A stretch of DNA of 29,568 nt from Rikenellaceae bacterium (GTDB lineage Bacteria > Bacteroidota > Bacteroidia > Bacteroidales > UBA932), in the NCBI GenBank assembly GCA_900769905.1, contig CAAGIL010000183.1:1-29568 (forward strand), given 5' to 3'. Of the stretch, positions 16,039-23,854 are shown one piece after another. The number at the start of each line of letters is the position of its first letter. Positions within the stretch are counted from its first letter, which is position 1. A model generated the notes under the pieces. It was given only the letters and a program-made list of their open reading frames with translations. It had not been told where the DNA came from and ran no database searches. The position numbers and the translations under genes are program-made.

Positions 16039-17238
16039 ATGCAGAATAAAGAATCCATACAATACGACTGTTCCCGCGGCTGCATGGTGACCCACGACGC
16101 ATCGGGGGAAACCTGCTGCAGCTACAGGCCGGGCTGCTGCAAGCTGGGAGACTACAACTGGCTCAAGGATGCCCAGGACGGCTCCTACAAGGGCGTTTTT
16201 GAGGTACGTTTCAAGAATACCCGCAAGGGCTTCTATATCAACGACTCTCCTCAGAATGTCAGGCTCGGTGATATGGTGGTCGTGGAGGCTACCACCGGCC
16301 TGGATCTGGGAATAGTCACCCTTGAAGGCCCCATCGTGGGCCGTCAGATGAAGGCCAAGGGCATAGATCCGGAGAATACGGAGTTCAAAAAAATCTATCG
16401 CAAGGCCCGCCAGTCCGACATAGAGCGCTGGCAGGAGGCGATTGCCCGCGAGCATGAGACCATGATCAAGGCCAGGAGCATAGCCGCGGAGATGGGTCTG
16501 GAGATGAAGATAGGCGACGTGGAGTTCCAGGGCGACGGTTCAAAGGCGATTTTCTACTACATCGCCGACGGCCGCGTGGACTTCCGCCAGCTCATCAAAG
16601 TCTTCGCAGAAGAATTCCGTATCAGAATAGAAATGAAGCAGATAGGTGCCCGCCAGGAAGCCGGACTCATTGGCGGCCTGGGAATATGCGGAAGGGAGCT
16701 CTGCTGCGCCAACTACATTTCTTCCTTCCAGAGCATATCCACCTCTGCCGCCCGCTGTCAGGATCTTTCCCTCAATCCGCAGAAACTTGCAGGACAGTGC
16801 GGCAAGCTCAAGTGCTGCCTCAATTACGAGGTTGCAACCTATATGGATGCCCAGTCCCGTATCCCGAAGGTCAGCGGTCCGCTCGAGTTTGAGGACGGAC
16901 TGGCATACCTGCGCAAGACGGACATACTCCGCGAGCTGATGTACTTCTCCTACGACAAGAGTTCCGATGCCAATCTCTATCCTCTTGAGGCAGCGGAAGT
17001 TATGGAGATAATCAAGATGAATCGCAACGGCTTGAAGCCGGAGTCCCTGCGCAGCGAACCGGCCCCGGCAGCGCCGGAGTTCGTGACGGCGGTCGGCGAC
17101 GACAGCATCACGAGGTTCGACACCCCGAAGCGCAGGAAATCCCGTTCCCGCAAGGGAGGAAACGGCTCCGGTCCCCGTCAGGGCCAGGGAGAGCGCAGGC
17201 CGCGCCCGAAGGGCAACAAGAAAGAAGCCGCCAAGTGA
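16039..17238 (+). CDS. ricT: RicT/YaaT-like PSP1-domain protein
   Basis: A 399-residue PSP1-family protein related to Bacillus RicT (YaaT), part of the iron-sulfur Ric complex that works with RNase Y on mRNA processing; no RicA or RicF partner is visible here, so the role in this phylum is inferred. The PSP1 core spans about residues 50-210. Two cysteine-rich blocks follow: GLGICGRELCCANY and GQCGKLKCCLNYE. The N-terminus adds another cluster, with Cys11, 15, 26, 27, 33 and 34. The C-terminus (about 365-399) is a low-complexity basic tail rich in Arg, Lys and Gly, which would suit RNA or ribosome contact. It lies between holB and a GldH-like gene, whose start overlaps its stop as TGATG. Confidence 0.85.
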   Translation: MQNKESIQYDCSRGCMVTHDASGETCCSYRPGCCKLGDYNWLKDAQDGSYKGVFEVRFKNTRKGFYINDSPQNVRLGDMVVVEATTGLDLGIVTLEGPIVGRQMKAKGIDPENTEFKKIYRKARQSDIERWQEAIAREHETMIKARSIAAEMGLEMKIGDVEFQGDGSKAIFYYIADGRVDFRQLIKVFAEEFRIRIEMKQIGARQEAGLIGGLGICGRELCCANYISSFQSISTSAARCQDLSLNPQKLAGQCGKLKCCLNYEVATYMDAQSRIPKVSGPLEFEDGLAYLRKTDILRELMYFSYDKSSDANLYPLEAAEVMEIIKMNRNGLKPESLRSEPAPAAPEFVTAVGDDSITRFDTPKRRKSRSRKGGNGSGPRQGQGERRPRPKGNKKEAAK

Positions 17239-17639
17239 TGAGGAAGGCAGCCCTGATATGGCTGTTTGCCGCATTGCTTTCAAGCGCCTGCAGCAGACCG
17301 GACACGCAGGAGTCATTCGTGCGTGCCGACAAGGCGCTGGACGGAGTGTATATATTTGATTTCGAGCTTGAAGGAAACGGTGCCTCCTACGATTTCAGCA
17401 TCTGGGGCGTGAGCCGGGACAAGGCGATTTACGGGGAGGAACTCCGGGTGCAGTGGCTTTCCCCTTCGGGCTCAAGTTTTTCCGAGACCGTATATATGAA
17501 GTGCATCACTCCTTCGGGTGAAAGGGAACTCTACCGCAGCGCGGTGGCCCCGGATGCGGAGGGAAAGTGGCGCATCAGCATCAGGACTCTTCCCGAAGAT
17601 GAGCTGGCCGGACTCGGAGTAATATGCAGGAAACGCTGA
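17238..17639 (+). CDS. gldH: GldH-like gliding-motility lipoprotein
   Basis: A 133-residue lipoprotein: hydrophobic N-terminus, lipobox LLSSAC with Cys18, then a beta-rich domain (VYIFDFELEG, DFSIWGVSRD, RVQWLSPSG). Position directly after the PSP1/RicT gene matches gldH in Bacteroidales, and the size is near the usual 150-160 residues. In gliding Flavobacteria GldH is needed for motility; in non-gliding Bacteroidales the role is not established and the name reflects family membership only. The sequence match is weaker than for other genes here. I chose the ATG at 17238 over the GTG at 17235. The stop overlaps the trmB start as TGATG. Confidence 0.6.
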   Translation: MRKAALIWLFAALLSSACSRPDTQESFVRADKALDGVYIFDFELEGNGASYDFSIWGVSRDKAIYGEELRVQWLSPSGSSFSETVYMKCITPSGERELYRSAVAPDAEGKWRISIRTLPEDELAGLGVICRKR

Positions 17640-18463
17640 TGGGACACGACAAGCTCAGAAAATTCGCCGAGAACGAAAAATTTACCTGTCTTGTGCAGGC
17701 CGATTCGCGGGAACTGCTCGCGGACGGGTACGCTAATCTTCGTAACCACCCCATTAAGGGACACTGGCGCGAGGAGAAATTCCCTTCGCTCAGTTCCGAT
17801 GCTCCGCTGGTGCTGGAACTCGGCTGCGGGAAAGGGGAGTACACCGTGGACCTGTCCCGCCGTCGGCCGGATGAGGCCTTTGTGGGCGTGGATATCAAGG
17901 GTGCGCGTCTTTGGAAGGGGGCTAAATACGTGGAAACCAATCATATACAGAACGCGGCCTTCCTGCGTGCGAGGGTGGAGTTTATCACCGCCTTCTTCGC
18001 TCCCGGCGAGGTGTCCGAGATCTGGCTGACCTTCTCCGACCCCCAGTACAAAAGCCCGAATTCCAGGCTCAGTTCCCCGGTTTTCCTGGAGAGATACAGC
18101 CGTATGCTCGCACCCGGCGGCCTGGTGCACCTGAAGACTGATTCCCGCTTCCTGCACGAATACACGAAGGCGGTGTGCAAGGCCAACAAGCTGAAAATCA
18201 GGGTATGTACGGAGGATTTGTACGGGGAAGCGGACAGCCTGCGCGACAAGCTGGGGAGCGAGGTTTACGAGGTCAGCACCTTCTATGAGACCATGTTCCG
18301 CGAACAGGGCTACAAAATCAACTACCTCTGCTTCGAGCTGGACCACGAGGGCGGATTCATCGCCCCGGTGGATTTCGACTCCGATTACTGGCGTTCCGTG
18401 GAGGGTCCGCGCCTGCTCTTCGGCCACGACTCCGCCGAAACCCGCCGCCAGAAATTGAAATAA
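17639..18463 (+). CDS. trmB: tRNA (guanine-N7)-methyltransferase
   Basis: A 274-residue TrmB-family enzyme making m7G46 in tRNA with S-adenosylmethionine. The SAM-binding loop is LELGCGKGEYT (residues 59-69), followed by VGVDIKGARLWKGA. The catalytic-region motif, PDPWPK in many bacteria, appears as FSDPQYKS, the form common in Bacteroidota. The extended N-terminus MGHDKLRKFAEN is also the phylum's usual beginning, which supports the ATG at 17639 over the in-frame ATG at 17624. It is the last gene of the plus-strand run, and its stop is one base from the convergent miaA stop; no terminator fits between them. Its cofactor is the product of the metK gene nearby on the other strand. Confidence 0.9.
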   Translation: MGHDKLRKFAENEKFTCLVQADSRELLADGYANLRNHPIKGHWREEKFPSLSSDAPLVLELGCGKGEYTVDLSRRRPDEAFVGVDIKGARLWKGAKYVETNHIQNAAFLRARVEFITAFFAPGEVSEIWLTFSDPQYKSPNSRLSSPVFLERYSRMLAPGGLVHLKTDSRFLHEYTKAVCKANKLKIRVCTEDLYGEADSLRDKLGSEVYEVSTFYETMFREQGYKINYLCFELDHEGGFIAPVDFDSDYWRSVEGPRLLFGHDSAETRRQKLK

Positions 18464-18464
18464 C

Positions 18465-19289
18465 TCAGACTTCAGTCCAGTGAATCGTGATTCCGGAGCG
18501 CTCCATTCCCCGGAACCAGGTCATTTGCCGTTTTGCAAACTGGTGGATGGCGGTGGCCAGTTTTTCGCGCATCTCCTCCCGGCTCAGTTCCCCAAGCAGG
18601 TATAGGGTGACGTACCTGTACTCCAGGCCGTAGCCCAGCAGGGCCTCCGTACTCACGCCGGAGTCGATGAGTCCGCGGATTTCATCAATCATACCTTCCT
18701 CCAGGCGGGCGTCCAGGCGCGCATCGATGCGTCTGTTGCGCGTGTCCCTGTCCACCAGCGTACCTATGAAATACGGTGCACGCGGCAGTCCTTCCACTCC
18801 GCTTCGTTCGCGTTGCTCGCTGAGCGGAGTCCGGGTGGTGAAGTCGTAGCCCGAGGTGACGGCGTTGATGTACATTCCCGTGCCGCCGCATAGCACAGGC
18901 AGCGCTCCGCGGGAGACGATCTCAGCCCACACGCGCCGGAAGTCCTCCGCAAAGCGGTACACATTGTACTGCTCACCGGGTTCGGCTATGTCTATGAGGT
19001 GGTAGGGGATGTCGTCGTACTCGCACAGGTCCTTGCCAGTGCCTATGTCCATACGCCTGTAAACCTGCCTGGAATCCGCCGAGATGATTTCCACGCCGCT
19101 GCACGCGCCTGCAAGCAGCTCCCTGAGCTCGTGCGCCAGGCGTACCGCGTACCGCGTCTTTCCCGATGCAGTCGGGCCGAGCACGACGATGAGGTCGGTG
19201 TCCCCGGACTTCCAGAGTTGCGCCAGGAAGGCTGCCGAAATCTGCTCGGCCTCCGGAAGCGCTGCGGCTATGTTCTTGACTTTAGGCAT
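18465..19289 (-). CDS. miaA: tRNA dimethylallyltransferase, compact form
   Basis: A 274-residue MiaA, which adds an isopentenyl group to A37 of tRNAs reading UNN codons. Visible motifs are the P-loop GPTASGKT (residues 38-45), ISADSRQVYRRMDIGTGKD, the GGTGMYINAV segment, and AIHQFAKRQMTWFRGMER near the C-terminus. Two things are unusual. Between GGTGMY and the FIGTLVDRD strand there are only about 35 residues, whereas homologues have the full insertion region with the NDxxRxxRALE-type motif. And some 35 residues precede the P-loop, where most MiaA proteins start within ten residues; no internal ATG, GTG or TTG start suits a shorter form. The frame is continuous, so this is not a frameshift. 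It is the last gene of the metK-smpB-miaA operon, one base after smpB. Confidence 0.88.
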   Translation of the reverse strand: MPKVKNIAAALPEAEQISAAFLAQLWKSGDTDLIVVLGPTASGKTRYAVRLAHELRELLAGACSGVEIISADSRQVYRRMDIGTGKDLCEYDDIPYHLIDIAEPGEQYNVYRFAEDFRRVWAEIVSRGALPVLCGGTGMYINAVTSGYDFTTRTPLSEQRERSGVEGLPRAPYFIGTLVDRDTRNRRIDARLDARLEEGMIDEIRGLIDSGVSTEALLGYGLEYRYVTLYLLGELSREEMREKLATAIHQFAKRQMTWFRGMERSGITIHWTEV

Positions 19290-19290
19290 A

Positions 19291-19746
19291 TTACCCGCGT
19301 TCGAGCTCCCTGCGTATGTCCTTTTCCTTGATGCTGGCGCGCTTGTCGAACTCCTTCTTCCCCTTTGCCAGGGCTATGTGGAGCTTCGCGTAGCCGTTGT
19401 CGGAAATGTATGCGCGCGTGGCGACTATGGTGAGGCCCTTGGTCTTCACGGCCTGGGCGAGGTGGCGCAGTTCGCGTTTGGTGAGCAGGAGCTTGCGGTC
19501 GCGCATAGGCTCGTGGCTGCTCCAGGCGGATGCCCAGAAGTAGGTGGCTATGTTCATCCCGCGCACATAGAGTTCGCCGCCGGAAAAGTAGCAATAGGCA
19601 TCCTGCAGCGACGCCTTTCCTGCCCGCAGGGACTTGATTTCCGTCCCCACGAGCACGATGCCTGCGTCGTATTGCTCAAGAAACTCGTATTCGAACGAGG
19701 CTTTCTTGTTGTTTATCTGCACTCTGCCTTTTGCTTTGCCTGCCAT
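19291..19746 (-). CDS. smpB: SsrA-binding protein SmpB
   Basis: A 151-residue tmRNA-binding protein needed for trans-translation rescue of stalled ribosomes. The family features are present: NKKASFEYEFLEQYDAGIVL and GTEIKSLRAGKASLQDAYC at the N-terminal half, RDRKLLLTKRE in the middle, and the basic C-terminal tail GKKEFDKRASIKEKDIRRE that inserts in the ribosomal mRNA path. Length is normal. It sits three bases after metK and one base before miaA on the minus strand. The tmRNA gene itself is not in the window. Confidence 0.96.
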   Translation of the reverse strand: MAGKAKGRVQINNKKASFEYEFLEQYDAGIVLVGTEIKSLRAGKASLQDAYCYFSGGELYVRGMNIATYFWASAWSSHEPMRDRKLLLTKRELRHLAQAVKTKGLTIVATRAYISDNGYAKLHIALAKGKKEFDKRASIKEKDIRRELERG

Positions 19747-19749
19747 AGC

Positions 19750-20988
19750 TTACTTCAGACCAAAGGTTTCCTTTATAAGTTCCACGCTGTCGAGCTTCTC
19801 CCATCCGAAGAACTGCATTCCGTCCTTGACGTAAGGCTCGCGGCCCATATGGCCGTAGGCGGCGCAAGGTTCGTAGATAGGGTTCTTGAGCCCGAACTTT
19901 TCGATTATCGCCGCAGGACGCAGGTCGAAGAGCTCCTGCACCTTTGCCGCGATGTACGCGTCGGCTTCCTGCCCGCTGTGGCCCGGAATCTCCGCGCTGC
20001 CGTAGCTGTCCACATAGACGCTCACCGGCTTCGCGATGCCGATTGCGTAGGCTATCTGCACCAGGCACTCCTTGGCAACGCCGGCCGCCACGAGGTTCTT
20101 GGCTATGTAGCGCGCCGCGTAGGCTGCGGACCTGTCCACTTTGGAAGGGTCCTTGCCGGAAAACGCGCCGCCGCCGTGGGCTCCGCGTCCGCCGTAGGTG
20201 TCCACTATGATCTTGCGGCCCGTGAGTCCGGTGTCACCGGCAGGTCCGCCGATGACGAACTTCCCGGTAGGGTTGACGTGGAGTATGTACTTGTCGTCGA
20301 ACAGGGCTGCCGTCCTTTCCGGGAGGGATGCGATAAGGCGTGGGATGACAATGTCCCTGATGTCCTTGCGTATGCGCTCGAGCATCTTCTCGTCCGTGTC
20401 GAACTCGTCGTGCTGGGTGCTCACCACTATCGTATGCACGCGTACGGGTTTGTGCTTGCCCGAAAACTCGACGGTGAACTGGGCCTTGGCATCGGGACGC
20501 AGGTAAGGCATCAGCTCAGGCTCGTTGTGGCGTATGTCGGCCAAGATTTTGAGGAGCTTGTGGGAGAGTGACAGGGCCAGAGGCATATATTCCTCGGTGT
20601 CGATGCTGGCGTAGCCGAACATCATACCCTGGTCGCCGGCACCCTGGTCCTCAGGCTGCTCGCGCACGACGCCGCGGTTGATGTCGGCGCTCTGCTCGTG
20701 TATGGTGGAGATGATTCCGCAGGAGGAAGCATCAAATCCGTATTCCGCCTTGGTGTAGCCTATCTTCCTGATGACGCGGCGCACGGTGTCCTGCACGTCC
20801 ACATAGGCATTCTCGCTGCGCACCTCGCCGCCGACCACTACGAGTCCGCTGGTGCAGAATGTTTCACAAGCTACTTTCGCCTCCCTGTCCTGGCGGAGGA
20901 ATTCATCAAGGATGGCATCTGAAATCTGGTCAGCGACTTTGTCGGGATGACCTTCGGAGACTGACTCCGATGTAAAGAGATAGTTCAT
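19750..20988 (-). CDS. metK: S-adenosylmethionine synthetase
   Basis: A 412-residue methionine adenosyltransferase making SAM from ATP and methionine. The family signatures are complete: SEGHPDKVADQISDAILD (residues 11-28) with the ATP- and Mg-binding GHPDK, GAGDQGMMFGYA near 120-135, and GGRGAHGGGAFSGKD near 262-276 followed by KVDRSAAYAARYIAKN. Start is the ATG at 20988. It is the first gene of a minus-strand operon with smpB and miaA. The leader contains a -7 box and a SAM-II-type riboswitch ending at the start codon, so expression should fall when SAM is abundant. Users of its product in this window include TrmB and the DNA methyltransferase at 21230. Confidence 0.97.
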   Translation of the reverse strand: MNYLFTSESVSEGHPDKVADQISDAILDEFLRQDREAKVACETFCTSGLVVVGGEVRSENAYVDVQDTVRRVIRKIGYTKAEYGFDASSCGIISTIHEQSADINRGVVREQPEDQGAGDQGMMFGYASIDTEEYMPLALSLSHKLLKILADIRHNEPELMPYLRPDAKAQFTVEFSGKHKPVRVHTIVVSTQHDEFDTDEKMLERIRKDIRDIVIPRLIASLPERTAALFDDKYILHVNPTGKFVIGGPAGDTGLTGRKIIVDTYGGRGAHGGGAFSGKDPSKVDRSAAYAARYIAKNLVAAGVAKECLVQIAYAIGIAKPVSVYVDSYGSAEIPGHSGQEADAYIAAKVQELFDLRPAAIIEKFGLKNPIYEPCAAYGHMGREPYVKDGMQFFGWEKLDSVELIKETFGLK

Positions 20989-21040
20989 ATTTTTAGCATT
21001 TTTTTACTCGGGGTTGCAAGCATTCAAATCTTTCCCCTGA
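20989..21040 (-). promoter_or_regulatory. SAM-II-type riboswitch in the metK leader
   Basis: Read on the minus strand, the leader shows the SAM-II arrangement. P1 stem GGGG (21037-21034) pairs with CCCC (21013-21010). The loop has GATTTG (21030-21025) and TTGCAA (21019-21014). An A-rich stretch GAGTAAAAAAA (21009-20999) follows, then GCTAAAA (20997-20991), which ends two bases before the metK ATG. AUUU in the loop can pair with AAAU (21001-20998) to form the pseudoknot that would hide the ribosome-binding region when SAM binds. SAM-II is known upstream of methionine and SAM genes in Alphaproteobacteria and Bacteroidota. The identification rests on recalled consensus elements and their order, not on a covariance-model search. 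Confidence 0.8.
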
Positions 21041-21052
21041 TGTTAACGGCTG

Positions 21053-21060
21053 CAAAGATA
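21053..21060 (-). promoter_or_regulatory. -7 promoter box for metK-smpB-miaA
   Basis: TATCTTTG on the minus strand (complement of 21053-21060). It lies 64 bases before the metK start and 15 bases before the first riboswitch stem, so the transcript would begin just ahead of the aptamer. No clear TTTG -33 box is found at the usual distance. Confidence 0.65.
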
Positions 21061-21098
21061 CATTTTTCCGGCGACATTCCGCGCTTCCCGGAAGTTTT

Positions 21099-21139
21099 CC
21101 TCAAAATCTTTTTTAGGGATTTCCTCAAAAACCTCAAAA
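21099..21139. repeat. Three CCTCAAAA direct repeats upstream of the R-M operon
   Basis: CCTCAAAA occurs at 21099-21106, 21123-21130 and 21132-21139, in the divergent region between metK and the methyltransferase gene. Copy starts are 24 and 9 bases apart. They lie upstream of the putative R-M promoter and behind the metK promoter, so they could be protein-binding sites. No regulator gene is adjacent. Confidence 0.45.
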
Positions 21140-21173
21140 TGTTTTTGCTGTTTTGGGATTCGAAAGAAAATTT

Positions 21174-21208
21174 TTTGTGATGCGGCAACAAAAAAATACC
21201 TAATTTTG
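21174..21208 (+). promoter_or_regulatory. Promoter of the restriction-modification operon
   Basis: TTTG at 21174-21177 and TAATTTTG at 21201-21208 fit the Bacteroidota -33 and -7 boxes, with a spacer of 23 bases, slightly longer than usual. The methyltransferase ATG follows 21 bases after the -7 box. Confidence 0.55.
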
Positions 21209-21229
21209 CACGATTAAGGATAATGACCG

Positions 21230-22801
21230 ATGTCTGTAGAGTCCGCTAATATCGTTCCTCTTCCGGGAGAGAAACCTTCTCAGTTTGCAGAGAGGGTCGG
21301 CAAATGGTATTCTGATGCATCGGTCCAGAAGGACAAAAAATACAAAGGTCAATTCTTCACGCCTCTGGTTATTTCCAAGTTTATGGGTAATTTGGCAACG
21401 CCAGTAAACAGAAATAATGTATCTGTTCTTGATCCAGGCTGCGGGTTAGCCATTCTTTCAAGCACATTAGTTGAGCAATTAACTGAAGCCTCTGAACTGA
21501 AGTCTATATACTTGACACTCTATGAAACTGATAAATCCTTGGTTCCATTCACGAAACTTGTCCTGGCATACCTTAAAGAATGGTGTGCAGCTCATGGCGT
21601 GAAACTGGAATGTCAATTGAACGAGACTGACTTTATCCTTGATAATTGTGAGTGCCTTGATGAAGCGGATACAATATTCGGCGGAATGACTGTTGTAGAA
21701 AAGTATAACTATATTATTTCAAACCCGCCATATTTCAAGCTGGCTAAAGATGATATTCATACACGGTCGTGTGCTAGTATTGTGGATGGACAGACGAATA
21801 TTTATGCCCTGTTCATGGCCATAAGTGCAAAGCTGCTTGAAGTTGATGGGCAGATGATATTCATTACCCCTCGGAGCTTTGCCTCAGGTCGTTACTTTCA
21901 GTCCTTCCGTGATTTCATATTTAAACACGTTCACATTGACTTTATTCACTTGTTCAACACCAGAAAAGACACATTCGCAAAGGATGATGTTCTTCAGGAG
22001 CTTGTGATTATGAGGATGCATACAGCCGGAGATATTTCAAATATTACGGTTTCGTTCAGCCAGGGCACTCAAGATTTGAATCACTCCTGCCAAAAAGAAT
22101 ATCCGGCGGCTGACATCATAGATCTCACTTCAGATGAGAAGGTTATTTTTCTCCCTGTCGGAAGTTGGGATGAAGTAATATTGAATCTGTTTCGTTCCTG
22201 GGAGGGAAATATGGAAAAATATGACATCAAGATATCAACAGGTCCGGTGGTTGCATTTCGCTTATTTGATTTCATCGTGAGTGAGGCAGCTGAAGAAACT
22301 GTGCCGCTGTATTGGATTCATAATGTCGAAAAGATGCTATGTGACCATCCCGTACAAAAGAAGGGCAAAGGTCAGTACATTAAAGTGATTCCGGAAACCA
22401 GGTCTGCGCTCCTTCCCAACAAGAACTATGTGCTGCTTAGACGGTTCAGTTCAAAAGATGACCGTAGCCGCCTGGTAGCGGCCCCATACTTTGGCAATAT
22501 GTCCCAGTATGAAGCCGTTGGAATTGAAAACAAATTGAACTATATTTACAGACCGAAGGGACATCTCCGTAGAGATGAAGTGATGGGGCTTGCAGCTCTT
22601 CTGGACAGTGAACTGTTCGATGCCTATTTCCGTACATTCAATGGAAATATCAACGTGAGTGCTACGGAACTTCGGATGATGCCCCTCCCTCCTATTGAGG
22701 CCATAAGGGAAATAGGCCGGAAAATTATTTTGCGGAACAATTATTCCATCGACTACATCAATGATTTGGTCCTGGATTACTTTAATATTCAGAAACAATG
22801 A
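21230..22801 (+). CDS. Type II DNA adenine-N6 methyltransferase (BsuBI/PstI-type)
   Basis: A 523-residue N6-adenine methyltransferase of the gamma type. In order: GQFFTP (residues 40-45, motif X), VLDPGCG (66-72, SAM-binding motif I), NPPY (165-168, catalytic motif IV), then a long C-terminal target-recognition region. Size is close to that of M.PstI and M.BsuBI (about 500 residues), and the partner nuclease belongs to that family, so methylation of the adenine in CTGCAG is predicted. Base composition is clearly AT-richer than the neighbouring metK and TonB-receptor genes, which suggests acquisition by transfer. The ATGA overlap at 22798-22801 couples it to the nuclease, with the methyltransferase first, which allows protection to precede cutting. 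No C-protein regulator is present. Confidence 0.9.
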   Translation: MSVESANIVPLPGEKPSQFAERVGKWYSDASVQKDKKYKGQFFTPLVISKFMGNLATPVNRNNVSVLDPGCGLAILSSTLVEQLTEASELKSIYLTLYETDKSLVPFTKLVLAYLKEWCAAHGVKLECQLNETDFILDNCECLDEADTIFGGMTVVEKYNYIISNPPYFKLAKDDIHTRSCASIVDGQTNIYALFMAISAKLLEVDGQMIFITPRSFASGRYFQSFRDFIFKHVHIDFIHLFNTRKDTFAKDDVLQELVIMRMHTAGDISNITVSFSQGTQDLNHSCQKEYPAADIIDLTSDEKVIFLPVGSWDEVILNLFRSWEGNMEKYDIKISTGPVVAFRLFDFIVSEAAEETVPLYWIHNVEKMLCDHPVQKKGKGQYIKVIPETRSALLPNKNYVLLRRFSSKDDRSRLVAAPYFGNMSQYEAVGIENKLNYIYRPKGHLRRDEVMGLAALLDSELFDAYFRTFNGNINVSATELRMMPLPPIEAIREIGRKIILRNNYSIDYINDLVLDYFNIQKQ

Positions 22802-23760
22802 GCAAAATTGCAGAGGCACAGGAAATATTAAGGGCGTTGGGGCTTCCAGCAGCGCAGCAGAATGAAATGTCGGCACTGACGCTGCTGGCACTTTGCAGTG
22901 TCAAGGAGGATACGCCTTGGTCAAGAGCGACGCGCACCAGTCAGGGCATTACTAAGGACATAATGGCATTTGTAAACGAAAACTACAAGATGGACTCTCC
23001 ATATGCTCCGAATACGCGCGAGACCTTCCGTCGGCACGTGCTTCATCAATTTGTTCAGGCTTCAGTTGCCAACTACAATCCGGATGACCCGGGGCTTCCC
23101 GTCAATAGCCCCAAAGCTCATTATGCCATCACAGAAGAAGCTCTGGATGTGCTGAAATCCTATGGAAAAAGAACTTGGAAGAAGAAAGTGAACAGTTTCT
23201 CGGAAAATACAGTATTGCTTCGTGAAAAATATTCCGCTGAAAGGGATATGCATCGCATTCCCCTCAGGATCGAAGGCAAGGAGTATTACCTTTCTCCCGG
23301 CGTGCACAACGAAGTTCAGGCTGCGGTTGTGGAGGAATTCGCTCCTCGGTTTGCGCCTGACGGGAGGCTGCTCTATATTGGAGATACGGAGAATAAAGAT
23401 CTTTACGTAGATGTTGCTGGGTTGGAGACACTTAACCTGCCGATTACGGAGCATTCAAAACTGCCGGATATTGTTATCGGCGATGAAGCACGAGGCTGGT
23501 TGTTCCTTATTGAAGTTGTGACCTCTCATGGTCCGGTATCGGCCAAACGGCTGATAGAGCTGGAAGAGTTTACAAAGGACTGTCCTTACGGCATAGTGTA
23601 TGTTACTGCGTTCCCTGATGCCAGGGAGTTCAAGAAACATGTGGATGAAATTGCCTGGGAGACTGAGGTCTGGTTATCTGATACCCCCGATCATATGATT
23701 CACTTCAACGGAGACAGGTTTATCGGTCCGAGAAGGGAACAGGGTTTCAAAGAGCAATAG
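22798..23760 (+). CDS. Type II restriction endonuclease, BsuBI/PstI family
   Basis: A 320-residue nuclease close in size to R.BsuBI and R.PstI (about 316-326). Family segments are visible: RRHVLHQFVQASVANYNPDD, LPVNSPKAHYAITEEALDVL, the nuclease core LPDIVIGDEARGWLFLIEVV with Pro223-Asp224 and Glu239 followed by TSHGPVSAKR, and the closing AWETEVWLSDTPDHMIHFNG. The family cuts CTGCAG. Expression depends on the upstream methyltransferase promoter, and translation is probably coupled through the ATGA overlap. No frameshift or premature stop was seen, so the system looks intact. AT-rich like its partner. Confidence 0.92.
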   Translation: MSKIAEAQEILRALGLPAAQQNEMSALTLLALCSVKEDTPWSRATRTSQGITKDIMAFVNENYKMDSPYAPNTRETFRRHVLHQFVQASVANYNPDDPGLPVNSPKAHYAITEEALDVLKSYGKRTWKKKVNSFSENTVLLREKYSAERDMHRIPLRIEGKEYYLSPGVHNEVQAAVVEEFAPRFAPDGRLLYIGDTENKDLYVDVAGLETLNLPITEHSKLPDIVIGDEARGWLFLIEVVTSHGPVSAKRLIELEEFTKDCPYGIVYVTAFPDAREFKKHVDEIAWETEVWLSDTPDHMIHFNGDRFIGPRREQGFKEQ

Positions 23761-23854
23761 CCGATAGTATCGTTGACACATTGGAAGTGCCGTGTTAGCA
23801 ATTTTTTAACATAAGATTATGTGCTCTTTGTTTCCTATTTAACGGGAAAAGTGC

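Noticed and set aside
17351..17358. TATATTTG box inside the GldH-like gene
   Set aside because: It falls in coding sequence, about 280 bases before trmB, with no supporting -33 box.
19084..20571. A 495-codon plus-strand open frame across miaA, smpB and metK
   Set aside because: It spans three unmistakable minus-strand genes and has the composition of an antisense shadow frame.
21230..23760. Possibility that the R-M pair is part of a larger type I or BREX-like system
   Set aside because: There are only two genes, with methyltransferase and nuclease of type II BsuBI/PstI size and motifs; no specificity, helicase or phosphatase genes are present.
23762..23772. CGATAGTATCG palindrome after the nuclease gene as a terminator
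   Set aside because: Five-base arms with a one-base centre and no following T-run; too weak for an intrinsic terminator.
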